8,386 nt of DNA, from positions 1 to 8,386 of the forward strand of contig JAURNA010000035.1 in NCBI GenBank assembly GCA_030830385.1, given 5' to 3'. How positions within the stretch are numbered: the first letter of the stretch is position 1; every line of letters starts with the position of its first letter. Source of the DNA: Crocinitomicaceae bacterium. GTDB lineage: Bacteria > Bacteroidota > Bacteroidia > Flavobacteriales_D > Crocinitomicaceae. The notes beneath the pieces were generated by a model. It was not told the DNA's origin and searched no databases. It worked only from the letters and a program-made list of their open reading frames with translations. Positions 6,076-8,386 of this stretch are shown piece by piece. A program made the translations under genes and the position numbers.

Positions 6076-7767
6076 ATGTCAACATTGAAAAGCAATAAAA
6101 CGAACTACGGAGCTGTCTCGATGCTCACAATGGTATTTTTCTTTTGGGGCTTCATCGCAGCAGGAAATAGCGTCTTTATTCCCTTCTGTAAACACTACTT
6201 CTCATTGGATCAATTCCAGAGTCAACTCGTGGATTTTGCGTTTTATTCAGCTTATTATCTCGGTGCTCTCGCACTCTTCGTTGTAGGCTCCATGAAAGGT
6301 CGCGACCTGATCGGATCCTGGGGATATAAGAAAAGCATCGTGTATGGATTAATATTCTCAGCGCTTGGTGCCGGTGCCATGATTGTTTCCGTATATATGA
6401 ATGTGTTCACAGGCATGCTCTTGGGGTTATTTATCGTAGCTCTCGGATTTTCCCTTCAACAGTCTTCCGCTAACCCATTCATGATCTCACTGGGTGATGA
6501 AAAAACGGGGAGTAACCGGATCAATCTGGGAGGAGGGATCAACAGTTTAGGAACAACTGTCGGGCCGTTGATCATCGCATTGGCCTTGTTCGGCTCAACT
6601 CAGTTCAACGACAGTGACATTGCTAATCTCGAACTCTCCAGTGTTATCATTTTGTATGCATGCGTGGGTGCTTTATTCTTGCTTGTGGCCTTCATTTTTG
6701 GCCTATCCAGGCGAGTTCCATCGGGGAAAACGGGTGAAGCGAATGCCACTCAATCGTCAGACGAAATCATTGATGACCCGAACACGACTGCGGGACAATC
6801 CGAAATTTCTTTCGAACGAGCTCCAAAGGCAATGCGTTCATTGTTGATCGTTACGGGACTGTTGATCGCATCCTTTGCTCCCGTTTTCTACAGCTATCGG
6901 GAAAACATCGATTGGAGTGATGAATACAAAGAAAACATCCGCGTTATTGGCTGGGGAGTCGGCCTGGTCATTCTAATTGCCGGATTGCTTATCAGCGGTA
7001 TGAGAGCAAACGCAAAACCTACCGGTTGGGGAGCCATGCAATACCCTCAGCTGACTCTGGGAATGCTCGCAATTTTCGTGTACGTTGGCGTTGAGGTTTC
7101 CATTGGAAGTAATATTTCAGAGTTACTTGCTCAAAAGGAATTTGGCTCCATCAGTACTTCCCAGGCAGCTTCTTATGTTGCTATGTTCTGGGGAAGTTTG
7201 ATGATTGGTCGATGGACCGGAGCGATTAAGGTATTCCATCCGACTGTGCGAGCGCAGATGATTTTACGCTTCATTGTTCCGCTTGTGGCATTTGGCTTAA
7301 TATTACTGCTGGCATGGGCTACCGGATACGATGTGAAACCCTTCTTCTGGTACGTGGTGTGCGTCATTATCCAAATCGGAGCATTCTATCTTACCAATGA
7401 CAGACCTGCATTGACACTGGGAGTTTTCGGGTTCCTTGGTGTTGTTGCGATGGTAACCGGACTGATGACAGAAGGATCCATTGCGATCTATGCTTTTCTA
7501 AGCGGAGGTCTTGCCTGCTCGATTATGTGGCCATGTATTTTCTCTTTGTCCCTTGCGGGACTCGGTAAGTACCAAACGCAGGGAGCAGCCTTTTTAGTAA
7601 TGATGATTCTGGGAGGGGCAGTGATTCCACCGTTGCAAGGTAAACTTGCTGATGTATTTGGCATCCACGAGTCCTTTATTGTGGGAGTCATCTGCTTCGC
7701 ATACCTTGCAGCATTTGGTCTTATCGTTCGCGGCATTCTCCGAAAGCAAGAATTGAAATTTGAATGA
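6076..7767 (+). CDS. FHS-family sugar MFS transporter (FucP/GluP-like), enlarged
   Basis: Inner-membrane transporter of the fucose-galactose-glucose:H+ symporter branch of the major facilitator superfamily. I choose ATG at 6076 (MSTLKSNKTNYGAVSML, 563 residues); the upstream ATG at 6001 adds 25 poorly fitting residues. Family marks are FFFWGF at the start of TM1 (21-26), FQSQLVDFAFYSAYYLGAL (47-65), QQSSANPF in TM4 (128-135), RINLGGGINSLGTTVGP (148-164), GVEVSIGS (338-345) and MFWGSLMIGRWTG later. The usual length is about 410-440 residues; here a hydrophilic loop (about 211-250) and two extra hydrophobic segments (about 253-272 and 289-308) lie between the two halves, suggesting about 14 helices. 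FucP's proton-coupling Asp46 and Glu135 align, by eye, with S32 and Q129. The sugar cannot be told from sequence. No polysaccharide-utilisation genes are adjacent. Confidence 0.92.
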   Translation: MSTLKSNKTNYGAVSMLTMVFFFWGFIAAGNSVFIPFCKHYFSLDQFQSQLVDFAFYSAYYLGALALFVVGSMKGRDLIGSWGYKKSIVYGLIFSALGAGAMIVSVYMNVFTGMLLGLFIVALGFSLQQSSANPFMISLGDEKTGSNRINLGGGINSLGTTVGPLIIALALFGSTQFNDSDIANLELSSVIILYACVGALFLLVAFIFGLSRRVPSGKTGEANATQSSDEIIDDPNTTAGQSEISFERAPKAMRSLLIVTGLLIASFAPVFYSYRENIDWSDEYKENIRVIGWGVGLVILIAGLLISGMRANAKPTGWGAMQYPQLTLGMLAIFVYVGVEVSIGSNISELLAQKEFGSISTSQAASYVAMFWGSLMIGRWTGAIKVFHPTVRAQMILRFIVPLVAFGLILLLAWATGYDVKPFFWYVVCVIIQIGAFYLTNDRPALTLGVFGFLGVVAMVTGLMTEGSIAIYAFLSGGLACSIMWPCIFSLSLAGLGKYQTQGAAFLVMMILGGAVIPPLQGKLADVFGIHESFIVGVICFAYLAAFGLIVRGILRKQELKFE

Positions 7768-7928
7768 TGGCAAAGTGCTGTCGTATCTATTTTCAGAAGG
7801 GACGTTTTGCGCAAAACCTACCGCTTTGTTTACCGCAGAACAACACCGAAGGCAACCATGATTATTTTGCGAAAGAAGCCGTACTACAGACCCTTTATTT
7901 CAAGCCTCGCTTTCGTCTGATCAATTGA
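7764..7928 (+). CDS. Doubtful small ORF overlapping the transporter stop
   Basis: A 54-codon frame starts at an ATGATG that overlaps the transporter stop codon (TGA at 7765-7767) and runs to TGA at 7926-7928; it begins MMAKCCRIYFQKGRF. The ATGA overlap is the arrangement used for translational coupling. It has no recognisable domain, membrane segment or signal peptide, and its last 34 nt are antisense to the 3' end of the FeoB-associated gene. It is probably fortuitous. I list it only because the overlap geometry is exact. Confidence 0.13.
   Translation: MMAKCCRIYFQKGRFAQNLPLCLPQNNTEGNHDYFAKEAVLQTLYFKPRFRLIN
7804..7817. repeat. 14-bp perfect palindrome in convergent gap
   Basis: GTTTTGCGCAAAAC is perfectly self-complementary with no spacer. 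It lies in the 127-bp gap between the converging transporter and feo transcripts. A related partial copy, TTTTGCGAAA, is at 7865-7874, 60 bp away. The symmetry suits a dimeric DNA-binding protein, but both flanking genes end here, so a promoter operator role is unlikely. A stem this short with no loop is a poor terminator. Confidence 0.4.
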
Positions 7929-8125
7929 GACATTGGAGCGTTATTTTCACGACGTCTGATCCGCTTAACGGTTCGTGAAGACTTCTCCTGTTTGATGTCA
8001 GCGACTGTTTTTCCCATGGCGCATCCGTCACAAGACGTTTCTTTCGCAAGGAATCGAACGTAGAATCCTCTTCCAAGGAAAAAGATCGCCAGAATCACCG
8101 CCAATAGGGTTAAAATAACTTGCAT
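7895..8125 (-). CDS. FeoB-associated Cys-containing membrane protein
   Basis: Predicted 76-residue protein with one N-terminal transmembrane helix (MQVILTLLAVILAIFFLGRG, residues 1-20), a short segment with a CDGC cysteine pair (C32 and C35), then a strongly basic, Arg/Lys-rich tail ending RRKRGLK. Small proteins of this layout commonly follow feoB and are annotated as FeoB-associated Cys-rich membrane proteins; they are thought to assist ferrous iron uptake, though the mechanism is not settled. The start is ATG at 8125, sharing one base with the feoB stop in TGATG, which points to translational coupling. A longer frame to 8209 exists only by running back through feoB sequence. Only two cysteines are present, fewer than in many relatives. 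The assignment rests on context and layout more than on sequence identity. Confidence 0.82.
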   Translation of the reverse strand: MQVILTLLAVILAIFFLGRGFYVRFLAKETSCDGCAMGKTVADIKQEKSSRTVKRIRRRENNAPMSQLIRRKRGLK

Positions 8126-8386
8126 CAAGACAACATTACATAGGTAAACCAAGCTGAAAGATAGGCCAAAACACCCATATATCCCAATTGAATGAGCGGC
8201 CACTTCCAACTTTTTGTTTCACGTTTAACCACCGCCAAGGTCGACATGCACTGCATGGCAAAAGCAAAGAACACCATGAGGCTCATGCCTGCCGCAAGGG
8301 AATAAACAGCTGTTCCGTCTGCTCTTTTCTCTGCCCTCATGCGATCCATTAATGGACCCGGAGATTCTTCCTCGTATTCGACAGCG
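8125..8386 (-). CDS. feoB: Ferrous iron transport protein B, C-terminal end (runs off right edge)
   Basis: FeoB is the inner-membrane ferrous iron permease with a cytosolic N-terminal G domain. Only the last 86 residues are here, open at the right edge. The identifying stretch is YSLAAGMSLMVFFAFAMQCM followed by STLAVVKRETKSWKWP, highly typical of the FeoB C-terminus, including the conserved Cys before MSTLAVV. Two hydrophobic helices are visible, about residues 28-50 and 63-84 of the fragment, ending YVMLS. The segment just before (MDRMRAEKRADGTAVYS) fits the family's loop ahead of the last helices. The stop TGA at 8125-8127 overlaps the start of the small downstream partner by one base, so the two form an operon whose promoter lies outside the window. 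Confidence 0.96.
   Translation of the reverse strand, partial: AVEYEEESPGPLMDRMRAEKRADGTAVYSLAAGMSLMVFFAFAMQCMSTLAVVKRETKSWKWPLIQLGYMGVLAYLSAWFTYVMLS

Overview
The window looks like chromosomal DNA from a member of the Bacteroidota, probably a Flavobacteriia-like lineage. The evidence is a protein with a type IX secretion system (T9SS) C-terminal sorting domain, an isoleucyl-tRNA synthetase of the Bacteroidota kind, Bacteroidota-type promoters (TTTG, about 19 nt, TAnnTTTG), start sites mostly without Shine-Dalgarno sequences, and a FeoB-associated Cys-containing membrane protein after feoB. Genus cannot be fixed from the sequence alone. No rRNA, tRNA, CRISPR array, insertion sequence or phage gene is visible.

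Layout. 1-727 (minus) is the N-terminal third or less of ileS, running off the left edge. 788-2782 (minus) encodes a secreted von Willebrand factor A (vWA) protein with two predicted beta-sandwich domains, a MIDAS metal site and a T9SS type A tail. A 271-bp divergent gap follows, holding a doubtful 47-codon ORF and a textbook Bacteroidota promoter for dxs. 3054-5009 (plus) is full-length dxs, the first enzyme of the non-mevalonate isoprenoid pathway. A 180-bp convergent gap contains terminator-like hairpins. 5190-5918 (minus) is a class I SAM-dependent methyltransferase. 6076-7767 (plus) is an FHS-family (FucP/GluP-like) sugar transporter with extra membrane segments. A short convergent gap with a perfect palindrome follows. 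7895-8125 (minus) is a FeoB-associated small membrane protein, and 8125-8386 (minus) is the C-terminal end of feoB, running off the right edge.

How the genes relate. Most neighbours are transcribed singly and show no obvious common pathway: translation (ileS), surface/secreted protein (vWA), isoprenoids (dxs), methyl transfer, sugar uptake and ferrous iron uptake. The only tight coupling is feoB with its small partner, joined by a 1-nt stop/start overlap. Three genes have start codons that should be moved inward from the longest ORF: the vWA gene, the methyltransferase and the transporter.

Most notable observations. The IleRS signature motif HxGH is replaced by G-I-H-H, the swapped form linked to very high mupirocin resistance in type 2 IleRS. 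The FHS transporter has Ser and Gln where FucP has its two proton-coupling acidic residues, and it carries two extra predicted helices. I do not see a multi-gene defence or biosynthetic system in this window.
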